The notes beneath the pieces are model-generated. The model saw only the letters and a list, made by a program, of their open reading frames with translations. It made no database searches and was not told the DNA's origin. Of a DNA stretch of 5,856 nt, positions 1 through 5,856 are shown one piece after another. The position numbers were made by a program, and so were the translations under genes. The first letter of the stretch is position 1. Every line of letters begins with the position of its first letter. Location: the NCBI GenBank assembly GCA_016280695.1, contig JAEEHG010000117.1, positions 1 through 5,856 of the forward strand, given 5' to 3'. This DNA is from Solobacterium sp. GTDB taxonomy: Bacteria > Bacillota_I > Bacilli_A > Erysipelotrichales > Erysipelotrichaceae.

Positions 1-1
1 C

Positions 2-475
2 CTGCACAAAGACCCGCAGGCCTTCACCTATACACCGGTCAGTGATTCCTTTTACGGCACCATGTATTCCCGTTCCGGCGCCTTCTGGGTACAGCCGGAT
101 ACGATTGTCCGCATGGATCCGGTGCAGCCGCTGAAAGTTGAAGTCGAGTATGACAACGGCCGGACCGCTGCTTCCCTTTTCATGCCGGAGCGGCTGAATG
201 AAAAGGACCAGTATACCTATTATCTGGACGGCAACCATGCCTTCCTGGATATCCATACCGATGCCCCGGGCGGCCGCAAAGCCCTTATCATCAAAGATTC
301 GTTTGCCCATATCCTGCTGCCGTACCTGGCGGCCGAATACAGTGAACTGCAGGTGATTGACCTGCGTTACTACCACTCCCCGGCAGCTGACCTGGCGGCC
401 CAGGCAGACGATATATACTTCATCTACAGTCTGGATAATTTCTGCGAAGACCCGAATCTGATCTTTCTGAGGTAG
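2..475 (+). CDS. DHHW-family protein, C-terminal fragment (5' end outside window)
   Basis: The frame is open from base 2 to the TAG at 473-475, giving 157 visible residues. The ATG at 62 is internal: residues upstream of it (ending DSFYGT) read smoothly into MYSRSGAFW, so the true start lies left of the window. The fragment has the C-terminal signature of DHHW/AlgX-like SGNH-fold proteins: a Gly-Thr-x-Tyr-Ser segment, then KALIIKDSFAH (coding near 284-316) with the conserved Lys-Asp-Ser, then a VIDLRYY strand. Members are usually about 350-400 residues with one N-terminal membrane anchor. They are thought to act at the cell surface, possibly in O-acetylation of envelope polysaccharides by analogy with AlgX/AlgJ. 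The DHHW motif itself would be in the missing part. The next gene starts 4 bases after the stop, so co-transcription is likely. Family assignment is fairly sure; substrate is unknown. Confidence 0.72.
   Translation: MHKDPQAFTYTPVSDSFYGTMYSRSGAFWVQPDTIVRMDPVQPLKVEVEYDNGRTAASLFMPERLNEKDQYTYYLDGNHAFLDIHTDAPGGRKALIIKDSFAHILLPYLAAEYSELQVIDLRYYHSPAADLAAQADDIYFIYSLDNFCEDPNLIFLR
469..472 (+). promoter_or_regulatory. Ribosome binding site for the methyltransferase gene
   Basis: GAGG sits seven bases before the ATG at 480 and inside the last codons of the DHHW-protein gene. This supports the chosen start and suggests translational coupling to the gene ahead. Confidence 0.6.
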
Positions 476-479
476 AACC

Positions 480-1787
480 ATGGAACTGGAATTCAAGAAA
501 TTCGGCATCAACGGGGAAGGCATCGCCTATTCCGGCAAAAAAACCGTATTCTGTCCGGGTGTTCTGCCGGGGGAAACCGCGGAAGTCAGAATCACCGAAG
601 AGAATACTTCTTTTTTACGGGCGGAACTTGTACGGATCATCAAGGCAAGCCCGAAGCGCAGACGCAGCCGGCTTTCCGCCGAGGAGCGCTGTGAAGGCTG
701 CGCGCTGGCGTTGCTGGCCTATCCGGAACAGCTGCAGGTGAAAAAGCAGCTGCTGGCGGAAACGCTATGGAAATACGGCCATGTGCGCAGTCATTTCATC
801 CGGGATGTCCATGCCAGCCCGCATCGCAGTCATTACCGGACGGCCTGCAAGCTGCCCGTCCATGACTTTCACGGCCAGCTGGTCAACGGCATGTACGAAC
901 CCGGAACCAATCATTTTCAGGTTATCCGGGAATTCATTACCCATACACCGGCACTGGAAAAACAGCGTCTGCGGGCCCTGGATATCCTCAATCAATACCG
1001 AATGAAGGCTTTTGATGCCCGCACCGGACACGGCATCCGCTATCTTGTCATCCGCACCCTGCAGGATCAGACCCAGATTACCCTGGTCACCGGCAAAGAC
1101 CGGCTGCCGGCTGACATGATCCGGGAACTCTGCGGCGATGATGAACAGCGGGCCGTATTCCAGAGCATTAACGACCGGAAAAAGTCAGCGGCGGTGTTCG
1201 GCACCCCGGCCAGGCTGCTGGCCGGTCCGCCTGCTCTCTGCGCGGAAATCGGAAACATCCGGATCATGCTGGCGCCGGAAGCTTTCTTCCAGCTGAATAC
1301 CGAACAGGCTGCCGAACTGTACCGGACCGCAATCGCCAAAGTCGATCCCTGCGGCCGGCTGGTCGAGGCTTACTGCGGCGCCGGTGCCATGTCGCTGATG
1401 GCTGCCGGCAAGGCTGCAGAAGTCATCGGTATCGAAAACGTACGGGAAGCGGTTGAAAACGCGGCGGAAAACGCCCGCCTGAACGGTGTGAATAACGCCA
1501 GGTTCCTCTGCGCGGACGCGGCCGCCGGGCTGCGGCAGCTGATACAGGAAAAGGCAGTTGACACCCTGCTCGTCGATCCGCCCCGCAGCGGTCTGGATGA
1601 CGCCATGATCGAAGCCGTCATGGCTGCGGATATCCGTAAGATCATCTATGTTTCCTGCAATCCGGCGACCTTGGGAAAGAATCTGAAAATCCTCAAGCAG
1701 CGCTATCAGGTCCGCACGGTCATTCCTTTCGACATGTTCCCGCAGACTCCTCATATAGAATCCGTAACGGTTCTGGAAAGAGGCTGA
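480..1787 (+). CDS. TrmA/RlmD-family RNA (uracil-5-)-methyltransferase
   Basis: A 435-residue cytoplasmic SAM-dependent enzyme expected to make 5-methyluridine, most likely in 23S rRNA (RlmD/RlmCD type; sites such as U747 or U1939 in E. coli numbering), though tRNA cannot be excluded. Residues 1-55 form a TRAM-like RNA-binding domain. Next come a remnant cysteine cluster (C71, C74), the conserved substrate-domain segment FFQLNTEQAAELY (269-281), SAM motif I around VEAYCGAGAMSL (295-306), the DPPRSGL motif (366-372), the catalytic nucleophile C393 in SCNPATL and the general base E427 in HIES. Length is normal for the family. The start is supported by GAGG at 469-472, seven bases upstream. Oddity: by recalled alignment to E. 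coli RlmD, the first and fourth Fe-S cysteines are replaced (L65, T156), so the cluster may be absent. It is coupled to the pseudouridine synthase gene one base downstream. Family is very sure; target base is not. Confidence 0.93.
   Translation: MELEFKKFGINGEGIAYSGKKTVFCPGVLPGETAEVRITEENTSFLRAELVRIIKASPKRRRSRLSAEERCEGCALALLAYPEQLQVKKQLLAETLWKYGHVRSHFIRDVHASPHRSHYRTACKLPVHDFHGQLVNGMYEPGTNHFQVIREFITHTPALEKQRLRALDILNQYRMKAFDARTGHGIRYLVIRTLQDQTQITLVTGKDRLPADMIRELCGDDEQRAVFQSINDRKKSAAVFGTPARLLAGPPALCAEIGNIRIMLAPEAFFQLNTEQAAELYRTAIAKVDPCGRLVEAYCGAGAMSLMAAGKAAEVIGIENVREAVENAAENARLNGVNNARFLCADAAAGLRQLIQEKAVDTLLVDPPRSGLDDAMIEAVMAADIRKIIYVSCNPATLGKNLKILKQRYQVRTVIPFDMFPQTPHIESVTVLERG
1779..1783 (+). promoter_or_regulatory. 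Ribosome binding site for the pseudouridine synthase gene
   Basis: AGAGG lies five bases before the ATG at 1789, within the last codons of the methyltransferase. It fixes the start and fits translational coupling across a one-base gap. Confidence 0.6.
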
Positions 1788-1788
1788 C

Positions 1789-2688
1789 ATGAAATACAGA
1801 ATCTATCCCGGCAGGCTGGAAATCACCATCGAGACACAGGACGGCATTTCTGACCTTGGCGCGTTGTTTGAGCGGCTCTGCCTCTCCCGCAAAGATCGGT
1901 ACGTGTACCTGCAGGAAGGCCGGATCACGCTCAACCGTACACCTGTGCGGCGGGCAGATACCGCCCTTGCCGGCAATGACCGGCTGCAGTTTCACCTGAT
2001 AACGGAACAGATGGACAGGACCCCGGCCCCGGAACCGTGTGAAGTGATATACAGTGATGATCTGATCTATGTCGTTCACAAGGAACCGGGAATGATCATC
2101 CACGATGACAGTGATGACTGTCTGGCTGCCCAGGCTGCCGCCTGGCAGCAGCTGCAGGGCCTGGATGTCCCGGTACGATATATTCACCGGCTGGACCGGG
2201 AAACGTCCGGGCTTGTCCTCTTCAGCAAGGTTCCCCTGCTGCAGGGCTGGTATGACAATGCCCTCCGGAACCGGAAGATCAAACGCACCTATCTGGCCAT
2301 CAGCCGCGGTTCCATGCCGGCCGGCCAGCACCTGCGCTTTACAGATGCCATCGGCAAGGACCGGCATGTCAGCGGCCGCTACCGTGTCTCCCCGTCAGGA
2401 AAGCCGGCGGCCACCGATGTCGTATGCCTTGAGAAAAAAGGCCCGTTCCGGCTGCTGGAATGCACGCTGGAAACCGGCCGTACGCACCAGATCAGAGTCC
2501 ACCTGTCCGCCCATGGCATGCCGATTGTCAATGACCCGCTTTACGGCATCCCCGAACCCGGATTCCGGCATATGGGGCTCTGGGCCTGCCGCCTGCAGAC
2601 TGGCAATCCCTTCAATGCCGAAACCATTACCGTAACAGACCGGGTACCGGAAGATTTCCTGCAGTTCAAAACAGCTGCGCAGTTATAG
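1789..2688 (+). CDS. RluA-family RNA pseudouridine synthase
   Basis: A 299-residue cytoplasmic enzyme that isomerises uridine to pseudouridine in rRNA or tRNA. An S4-like RNA-binding region spans roughly residues 20-70 (QEGRITLNRTPV resembles the S4 'G-x-V-x-V-N' pattern). The catalytic domain follows from about residue 85. It carries HRLDRETSG at 133-141 with catalytic Asp136, KRTYLA at 165-170 with the conserved Tyr168, and TGRTHQIRVHL at 229-239. All are hallmark RluA-family motifs and look intact. Length is typical of RluC/RluD-type members. The start ATG lies one base after the stop of the methyltransferase gene, with AGAGG at 1779-1783 five bases upstream, so the pair is almost certainly co-translated. 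A strong hairpin terminator follows. Which uridine it modifies, and whether it is RluD-, RluC- or RluB-like in function, cannot be told from sequence alone. Confidence 0.93.
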   Translation: MKYRIYPGRLEITIETQDGISDLGALFERLCLSRKDRYVYLQEGRITLNRTPVRRADTALAGNDRLQFHLITEQMDRTPAPEPCEVIYSDDLIYVVHKEPGMIIHDDSDDCLAAQAAAWQQLQGLDVPVRYIHRLDRETSGLVLFSKVPLLQGWYDNALRNRKIKRTYLAISRGSMPAGQHLRFTDAIGKDRHVSGRYRVSPSGKPAATDVVCLEKKGPFRLLECTLETGRTHQIRVHLSAHGMPIVNDPLYGIPEPGFRHMGLWACRLQTGNPFNAETITVTDRVPEDFLQFKTAAQL

Positions 2689-2690
2689 GC

Positions 2691-2722
2691 AAAAACAAAA
2701 CAGGACCTCGTCCTGTTTTTTT
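2691..2722. terminator. Bidirectional intrinsic terminator between convergent operons
   Basis: A perfect 10-bp inverted repeat pairs 2697-2706 with 2710-2719 around a 3-base loop (CTC). The GC core is CAGGAC/GTCCTG. On the + strand the right arm runs into seven T's (2716-2722). On the - strand the mirror-image run comes from the A-rich stretch 2691-2700, which reads TTTTGTTTTT. The element follows the pseudouridine synthase stop (2686-2688) by two bases. The TAA of the facing YbaK-like gene (2721-2723) lies in the T-run. It should therefore end transcription of both operons. Confidence 0.88.
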
Positions 2723-3200
2723 ATTCGGCTTCGTCCGGGTTTGTCGTGACATCAATCCATTCGGTATAACCCGAATACTTCTCCATATCCGGAATTGTCA
2801 TGCGGATTGCGGAATTCCCGCTGCCGCAGGCCGGATACACATGCTCAAACCGTTTCAGGGAATTGTCCAGATAGACCGTACATCCTTCCTTGAGACCAAA
2901 CGGGCATACCCCGCCGATCGGATGTCCGGTCAGCGCTTCAACCTCTTCACCGTGCAGCATCCTTGCCTTGGTATGGAATCTTGCCTTGTATTTATGATTC
3001 TGGATCCGGGCATCACCGGCCATGACAATAATCACCGGTTTTTCATCAACCAGAAACGACATTGTCTTGGCGATTTCCTTTCCTTCACAGCCCAGGGCGT
3101 GGGCGGCCAGTTCGACGGTGGCACTGGATTCATCCAGCAGGATAATCCGGTCTTCCATCCCGAACTGGCGGAAATAAGCCTTAACGGATTCAAGTGACAT
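2721..3200 (-). CDS. YbaK/EbsC-family aminoacyl-tRNA deacylase (prolyl-tRNA editing domain)
   Basis: A 159-residue single-domain protein of the YbaK/ProX editing superfamily, which in trans hydrolyses mischarged tRNAs such as Cys-tRNA(Pro) or Ala-tRNA(Pro) in the cytoplasm. Visible family features are KEIAKTMSFLV (41-51) with the conserved catalytic-site Lys45, the strand VIIVMAGDARI (56-66), TGHPIGGVCPFGL (91-103) with the Gly-Gly substrate loop, and VYPACGSGN (121-129) near the C-terminal strand. Length is normal. The start ATG (3198-3200) has AAAGGGG at 3210-3216 nine bases upstream. It is the last gene of the leftward operon, 22 bases after the HAD phosphatase stop, and its own stop lies in the terminator T-run. 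Substrate specificity (YbaK versus ProXp subtypes) is not decidable here; the family call is firm. Confidence 0.9.
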   Translation of the reverse strand: MSLESVKAYFRQFGMEDRIILLDESSATVELAAHALGCEGKEIAKTMSFLVDEKPVIIVMAGDARIQNHKYKARFHTKARMLHGEEVEALTGHPIGGVCPFGLKEGCTVYLDNSLKRFEHVYPACGSGNSAIRMTIPDMEKYSGYTEWIDVTTNPDEAE

Positions 3201-3209
3201 ATAATTGTT

Positions 3210-3216
3210 CCCCTTT
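3210..3216 (-). promoter_or_regulatory. Ribosome binding site for the YbaK-like gene
   Basis: Reads AAAGGGG on the - strand, nine bases before the ATG at 3200, within the 22-base gap after the HAD gene. The gap is too short for an obvious promoter, so the gene is probably read from upstream. Confidence 0.6.
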
Positions 3217-3222
3217 CAGTTG

Positions 3223-3927
3223 TCATACCAGGCCAAGCCAGGCATGAAGTTCATCGTAGCCCCCGTGCGGAATATCGTCAAGGGGCAGGTTGTGCCGGTT
3301 GAGCAGGCTGTCGGTCAGCAGGAAGACTTTCATGCCCACTTTAGCTGCCGGGACATCTTCATCCGCGTCATTGCCGATCATGATGCAGTCCTGCGGCCTG
3401 ACCCCGAGGGTTTCCGCCACTTCAGCATAGTACTGCGGATTCGGTTTGCAGGTCCGGCTGGTTTCATATGTTGTATACAGTTCAAAGTCCTCCGGTTCCA
3501 GCCCGGCCCAGCGGATCCGCTGCTCTGTCGCAATCCGCGGAAACAGCGGGTTGGTAGCCAGGGCTACCCGGTATCCGGCTTCCTTCAGCCGGTGTACGGT
3601 TTCCGCGGCCCGCGGGTTGAAACCCGTTGCCTTCCTGGCTCCTGCAAAACCCTGTTCATAGAATTCCAGGAAATGCCGGTAGCTGTCAGATGCGGGTGTT
3701 TCAAACTGCGCGTCGAAGACTTCCCAGAAGCGTTTTTCATTGGTCCGGCTGCCGTCGTTTGCGACCATGGCCGCAGTGCCTCTCCACACCGCCTTGATCA
3801 GGGCCTGCGGCTCAAACCCGTACGGGCCCATCCATTGGGCCAGACAGCCGAAATAATAGTCCGTGAACCGGTCCTGGTCCATCGGCAGAAGGGTTCCGTC
3901 AAGATCAAACAGAATCATCTTGTCCAT
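3223..3927 (-). CDS. HAD-superfamily hydrolase (phosphatase-like, helical C1 cap)
   Basis: A 234-residue soluble enzyme, probably a small-molecule phosphatase. All four HAD motifs are present: motif I LFDLDGTLL with nucleophile Asp8 and acid/base Asp10; motif II ALATNP with Thr125; motif III Lys161 in CKPNPQYY; motif IV IGNDADED with Asp187 and Asp191 for magnesium. Residues about 17-100 form the inserted, mostly helical C1-type cap, as in phosphoglycolate-phosphatase-like members. The substrate is not predictable. The start at 3927 is supported by AGAGG at 3934-3938, six bases upstream, and by the correct distance to motif I. A second ATG three codons later is possible but less well placed. 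The first 23 bases overlap the end of the dehydratase-like gene, indicating translational coupling. The YbaK-like gene follows after 22 bases. Confidence 0.92.
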   Translation of the reverse strand: MDKMILFDLDGTLLPMDQDRFTDYYFGCLAQWMGPYGFEPQALIKAVWRGTAAMVANDGSRTNEKRFWEVFDAQFETPASDSYRHFLEFYEQGFAGARKATGFNPRAAETVHRLKEAGYRVALATNPLFPRIATEQRIRWAGLEPEDFELYTTYETSRTCKPNPQYYAEVAETLGVRPQDCIMIGNDADEDVPAAKVGMKVFLLTDSLLNRHNLPLDDIPHGGYDELHAWLGLV

Positions 3928-5188
3928 GGGCTTCCTCTTCTTTCTGCTGCAGTTTTTCTTTTGCCACTGCCAGCATCAGTTTAATGCGGTTTTCCTGATT
4001 GACCCGGGTCGCGCTCGGATCATAATCAATCGGTGTGATATTGGCATCCGGATGAATTGCCCGGATCCGGTTGATGACGCCCTTGCCGGCAATGTGGTTC
4101 GGCAGACAGCCGAAGGGCTGGGCACAGATGACATTTTCGTAACCGCCTTCAATCAGTTCGACCATCTCCGCCGTCAGCAGCCAGCCTTCTCCCATCTTGG
4201 CGCCGAGGGACAGGATGCCCTTCGGCTTCTCCATCAGTTCACGGAAGCTGCCCGGGGCGTAATAACCGAACGCCCGAAGGGTTTCATTCATGGACACGCC
4301 GATGTGGTCCATCAGCTTCAGGGCCCAGCCGGCGTACTTTCCGAGCTTCGGATTCATTCCGTACAGCCGGGTATCCAGCTGCCAGTTGGCACAGCAGTAC
4401 TGGGCATAGCCCGTCAGACTCGGCAGGTTTACTTCGCAGTCCTGCGTTTCCAGGAAATGCACCAGATCATTGTTGCCAAGCGGGGAGAACTTCACGTAGA
4501 TTTCCCCGACCACGCCGACCTTGACCTTCGGCACAATTGTCTTCGGGATGGCCGCGAAATCCGCCGCGATATCCCGGAATCTCCGCTTCATGGCCGGCAG
4601 AAGGTAATTCCTGCCGTTATGGAACCATCCGGATATCGTTTCGATCCACTTGTCCAGACAGGTCCGGCTGTCCCCTTTCTGATCCTCATAGGCAACCGTC
4701 TGATTGTAAAGCGCCATCAGTTCGTCACCGTATTCCACTGCCGCCAGCATTTTCAGCAGCATCTTCACGGTCCATGGCATGGCTGAGCCTTCCTCCATGC
4801 CGAGGGCATTGGCCGACGCGACCGGGATGTTGCCGTAACCGGCCTTGACCAGGGCCTTGCGCAGCAGCCGGATATAGTTGCTGGCCCGGCAGCCGCCGCC
4901 TGACTGGGTGATGATCAGGGCGGTATGATCCAGATCATACCTGCCGCTGTTCAGGGCATCCAGAAACTGGCCGATGATCAGCAGGGCCGGATAACAGGTA
5001 TCGTTGTGAACATATTTCAAGCCTAACTGGGACACTTCACTGCCGCTGTTCTGCAGCAGTTCCATGTGATATCCTTCGCTTTCCATGGCAGCCTTGACCA
5101 GTGAGAACTGAATCGGGGCCATGCTTGGGATCAGGATCGTATGGGTCGCCAGCATCTCTCTCGTAAAACCGGGTGTCAGATATTCCAT
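3905..5188 (-). CDS. 2-hydroxyacyl-CoA dehydratase-like protein (C-terminal module of the giant activase-related DUF2229 family)
   Basis: A 427-residue protein matching the HgdB-like C-terminal part of the very large (about 1400-residue) acyl-CoA dehydratase activase-related proteins of anaerobic Firmicutes. Recognisable segments are THTILIPSMAPIQF (15-28), HNDTCYPALLIIGQ (61-74), SGGGCRASNYIRLLRKAL (96-113), VGVVGEIYVKFSPLGNNDL (224-242), ILSLGAKMGEGWLLTAEM (325-342) and CAQPFGCLPNHIAGKG (355-370). Conserved cysteines C65, C100, C355 and C361 are candidate Fe-S ligands, by analogy with 2-hydroxyglutaryl-CoA dehydratase subunits. The physiological substrate of this family is not known to me. 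The tail (about 410-427) is highly charged. The start is supported by GGAGG at 5199-5203, ten bases upstream and inside the preceding gene. In most relatives this region is fused to the gene just upstream; here a stop and frame change separate them. It overlaps the HAD gene by 23 bases. Confidence 0.85.
   Translation of the reverse strand: MEYLTPGFTREMLATHTILIPSMAPIQFSLVKAAMESEGYHMELLQNSGSEVSQLGLKYVHNDTCYPALLIIGQFLDALNSGRYDLDHTALIITQSGGGCRASNYIRLLRKALVKAGYGNIPVASANALGMEEGSAMPWTVKMLLKMLAAVEYGDELMALYNQTVAYEDQKGDSRTCLDKWIETISGWFHNGRNYLLPAMKRRFRDIAADFAAIPKTIVPKVKVGVVGEIYVKFSPLGNNDLVHFLETQDCEVNLPSLTGYAQYCCANWQLDTRLYGMNPKLGKYAGWALKLMDHIGVSMNETLRAFGYYAPGSFRELMEKPKGILSLGAKMGEGWLLTAEMVELIEGGYENVICAQPFGCLPNHIAGKGVINRIRAIHPDANITPIDYDPSATRVNQENRIKLMLAVAKEKLQQKEEEAHGQDDSV
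3934..3938 (-). promoter_or_regulatory. Ribosome binding site for the HAD hydrolase gene
   Basis: AGAGG on the - strand, six bases before the ATG at 3927 and inside the coding sequence of the gene ahead. It supports the overlapping start over the internal ATG at codon 4. Confidence 0.55.
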
Positions 5189-5190
5189 GC

Positions 5191-5856
5191 TTATCTGTCC
5201 TCCGTTTCTTTTTTCTCTTCAAGGGCTGCCAGCAGGCTTCTGAGCCGGATATTCACCGTACCCAGGTTGGTGATTTCGTCGATCTTCAGCTGCGTATAGA
5301 GCTTGCCGCCCTCCTGCAGGATCTCCCTGGTTTCATCCGAGGTGATCGCGTCCAGGCCGCAGCCGAAGGATACCAGCTGCACCAGGTTCATGTCCGGCTG
5401 GGTTGTACAGTATCTGGCGGCCGCGTACAGCCGGCTGTGGTAAGTCCACTGGTTCAGGACAGCCGTATTGAACTTCGGTACCTGCCAGCTGACCGAGTCC
5501 TCAGTCACCACGGCAGCGCCCTGGCGGATGATCAGCTGGTCAATGCCGTGATTGACTTCCGGATCGACATGGTACGGACGCCCGGCCAGCACGATGATTT
5601 CCCTGCCCTCCTTACGGGCCTGTTCAATGATCTCCTGACCCTTTTCCCTGAACCGCCGCATATGCGCCTTGTATTCGTCATATGCCGCGTCCAGGGCCGT
5701 CCGGATCTCCTGCTCCGGCAGCGCCGGGAAGTATTTCTTCAGCAGCGCGGGAAACCGTTTTGTGAATTCCTCCCGCATCTCGATATTGATATATTCCTTG
5801 ATGAACGGGATCGTCTCCAGTTCATAGCAGTTGTCATTCAGCACTTCCGGATAGTA
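5191..5856 (-). CDS. Acyl-CoA dehydratase activase-related protein, DUF2229-type middle region (5' end outside window)
   Basis: The frame is open from the right edge to the TAA at 5191-5193, giving 222 visible residues. It continues upstream of the GTG at 5842-5844 with YYPE, which fits the 'YPEV' segment typical of the family, so that GTG is not the start. Counting from that GTG codon, key segments are IVLAGRPYHVDPEVNHGI (84-101), VTEDSVSW (113-120), LVQLVSFGCGLDAITSDE (154-171, Cys162) and KIDEITNLGTVNIRLRSLLAALEE (start 187). These match the DUF2229 and following CoA-protein-activase region of the giant activase/dehydratase protein, whose N-terminal ASKHA ATPase domains would lie beyond the window. 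In archetypal systems such an ATPase drives electrons into the dehydratase Fe-S cluster. The frame ends in a lysine/glutamate-rich stretch with six consecutive A's, two bases before the next gene. Normally this region and the next gene form one polypeptide. Confidence 0.83.
   Translation of the reverse strand, partial: YYPEVLNDNCYELETIPFIKEYINIEMREEFTKRFPALLKKYFPALPEQEIRTALDAAYDEYKAHMRRFREKGQEIIEQARKEGREIIVLAGRPYHVDPEVNHGIDQLIIRQGAAVVTEDSVSWQVPKFNTAVLNQWTYHSRLYAAARYCTTQPDMNLVQLVSFGCGLDAITSDETREILQEGGKLYTQLKIDEITNLGTVNIRLRSLLAALEEKKETEDR
5199..5203 (-). promoter_or_regulatory. Possible ribosome binding site for the dehydratase-like gene
   Basis: GGAGG on the - strand lies ten bases before the ATG at 5188, inside the end of the upstream frame. 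It supports separate translation of the second half, though the spacing is a little long. If the two frames were once one protein, the same bases would simply code for Gly-Gly in the linker. Confidence 0.45.
5209..5214 (-). other. Six-A run at the frame break of the split dehydratase-related protein
   Basis: On the - strand the upstream frame reads GAG AAA AAA GAA just before its end. A slip of -1 here (equivalent to one added base) continues as AGA AAC GGA GGA CAG ATA AGC ATG, straight into the downstream gene with no stop. The canonical X XXY YYZ slippery arrangement is not met, because the base before the run in phase is G. This is therefore a candidate indel or slippage site, not a proven frameshift signal. 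Confidence 0.4.

Noticed and set aside
62..475. Treating ATG 62 as the start of a complete small gene
   Set aside because: The frame is open to the left edge and upstream residues fit the DHHW family; a surface protein of this family is far longer than 137 residues.
1185..1790. - strand open frame (201 codons)
   Set aside because: Antisense to the methyltransferase catalytic domain; no motif of its own.
1720..2367. - strand open frame (215 codons)
   Set aside because: Antisense to the pseudouridine synthase and crosses the junction between two well-supported genes; no motif.
3205..3984. + strand open frame (259 codons)
   Set aside because: Antisense to the HAD hydrolase, whose four motifs are intact; no recognisable domain of its own.
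3863..4786. Long + strand open frame (307 codons)
   Set aside because: It lies antisense to the dehydratase-like and HAD genes, which carry clear family motifs. Its own translation shows no recognisable domain, and it has the composition expected of an antisense shadow in GC-rich DNA.
5209..5214. Canonical programmed -1 frameshift site as in dnaX
   Set aside because: In phase the site reads G AAA AAA G, which lacks the X XXY YYZ pattern. The GGAGG lies downstream, not upstream, of the run. Kept only as a possible indel or slippage site.
5842..5844. GTG as the start of a complete 217-residue gene
   Set aside because: The frame stays open to the right edge and the upstream residues (YYPE) match the family, so the gene is cut by the window.

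Overview
The window is dense, ordinary bacterial coding DNA of fairly high GC. Seven protein genes fill nearly all of it, in two tightly packed convergent operons. The mix suggests a member of the Bacillota (Firmicutes), plausibly an anaerobic gut or oral lineage such as Erysipelotrichia or Clostridia. It includes a DHHW-family surface-polymer protein, a very large activase / 2-hydroxyacyl-CoA-dehydratase-like protein of the type common in anaerobic Firmicutes, AGGAGG-type ribosome binding sites and short intergenic gaps. The lineage is inference; no rRNA or other marker gene is present.

Left part (1-2688, + strand): the C-terminal end of a DHHW-family protein enters from the left edge. It is followed after 4 bases by a TrmA/RlmD-type RNA (uracil-5-)-methyltransferase, and after 1 base by an RluA-type RNA pseudouridine synthase. 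The last two form a translationally coupled RNA-modification pair. A 10-bp hairpin with A-rich and T-rich flanks at about 2691-2722 ends this operon and, read the other way, the facing one.

Right part (2721-5856, - strand, transcribed right to left): a protein resembling the middle region of the giant acyl-CoA dehydratase activase-related (DUF2229) family enters from the right edge. Two bases after its stop begins a 427-residue protein matching the C-terminal, HgdB-like region of the same family. Then follow a HAD-family phosphatase, overlapping by 23 bases, and a YbaK/EbsC-type aminoacyl-tRNA deacylase. No promoter is visible for either operon, so both probably start outside the window.

The observations most worth checking are two. 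First, the dehydratase-related protein is split into two reading frames at a six-A run, where a -1 shift would join the halves without meeting a stop. Second, two of the four expected iron-sulfur cysteines appear to be lost in the RNA methyltransferase, although its catalytic residues are intact. I found no CRISPR array, mobile element, RNA gene or clearly new system.
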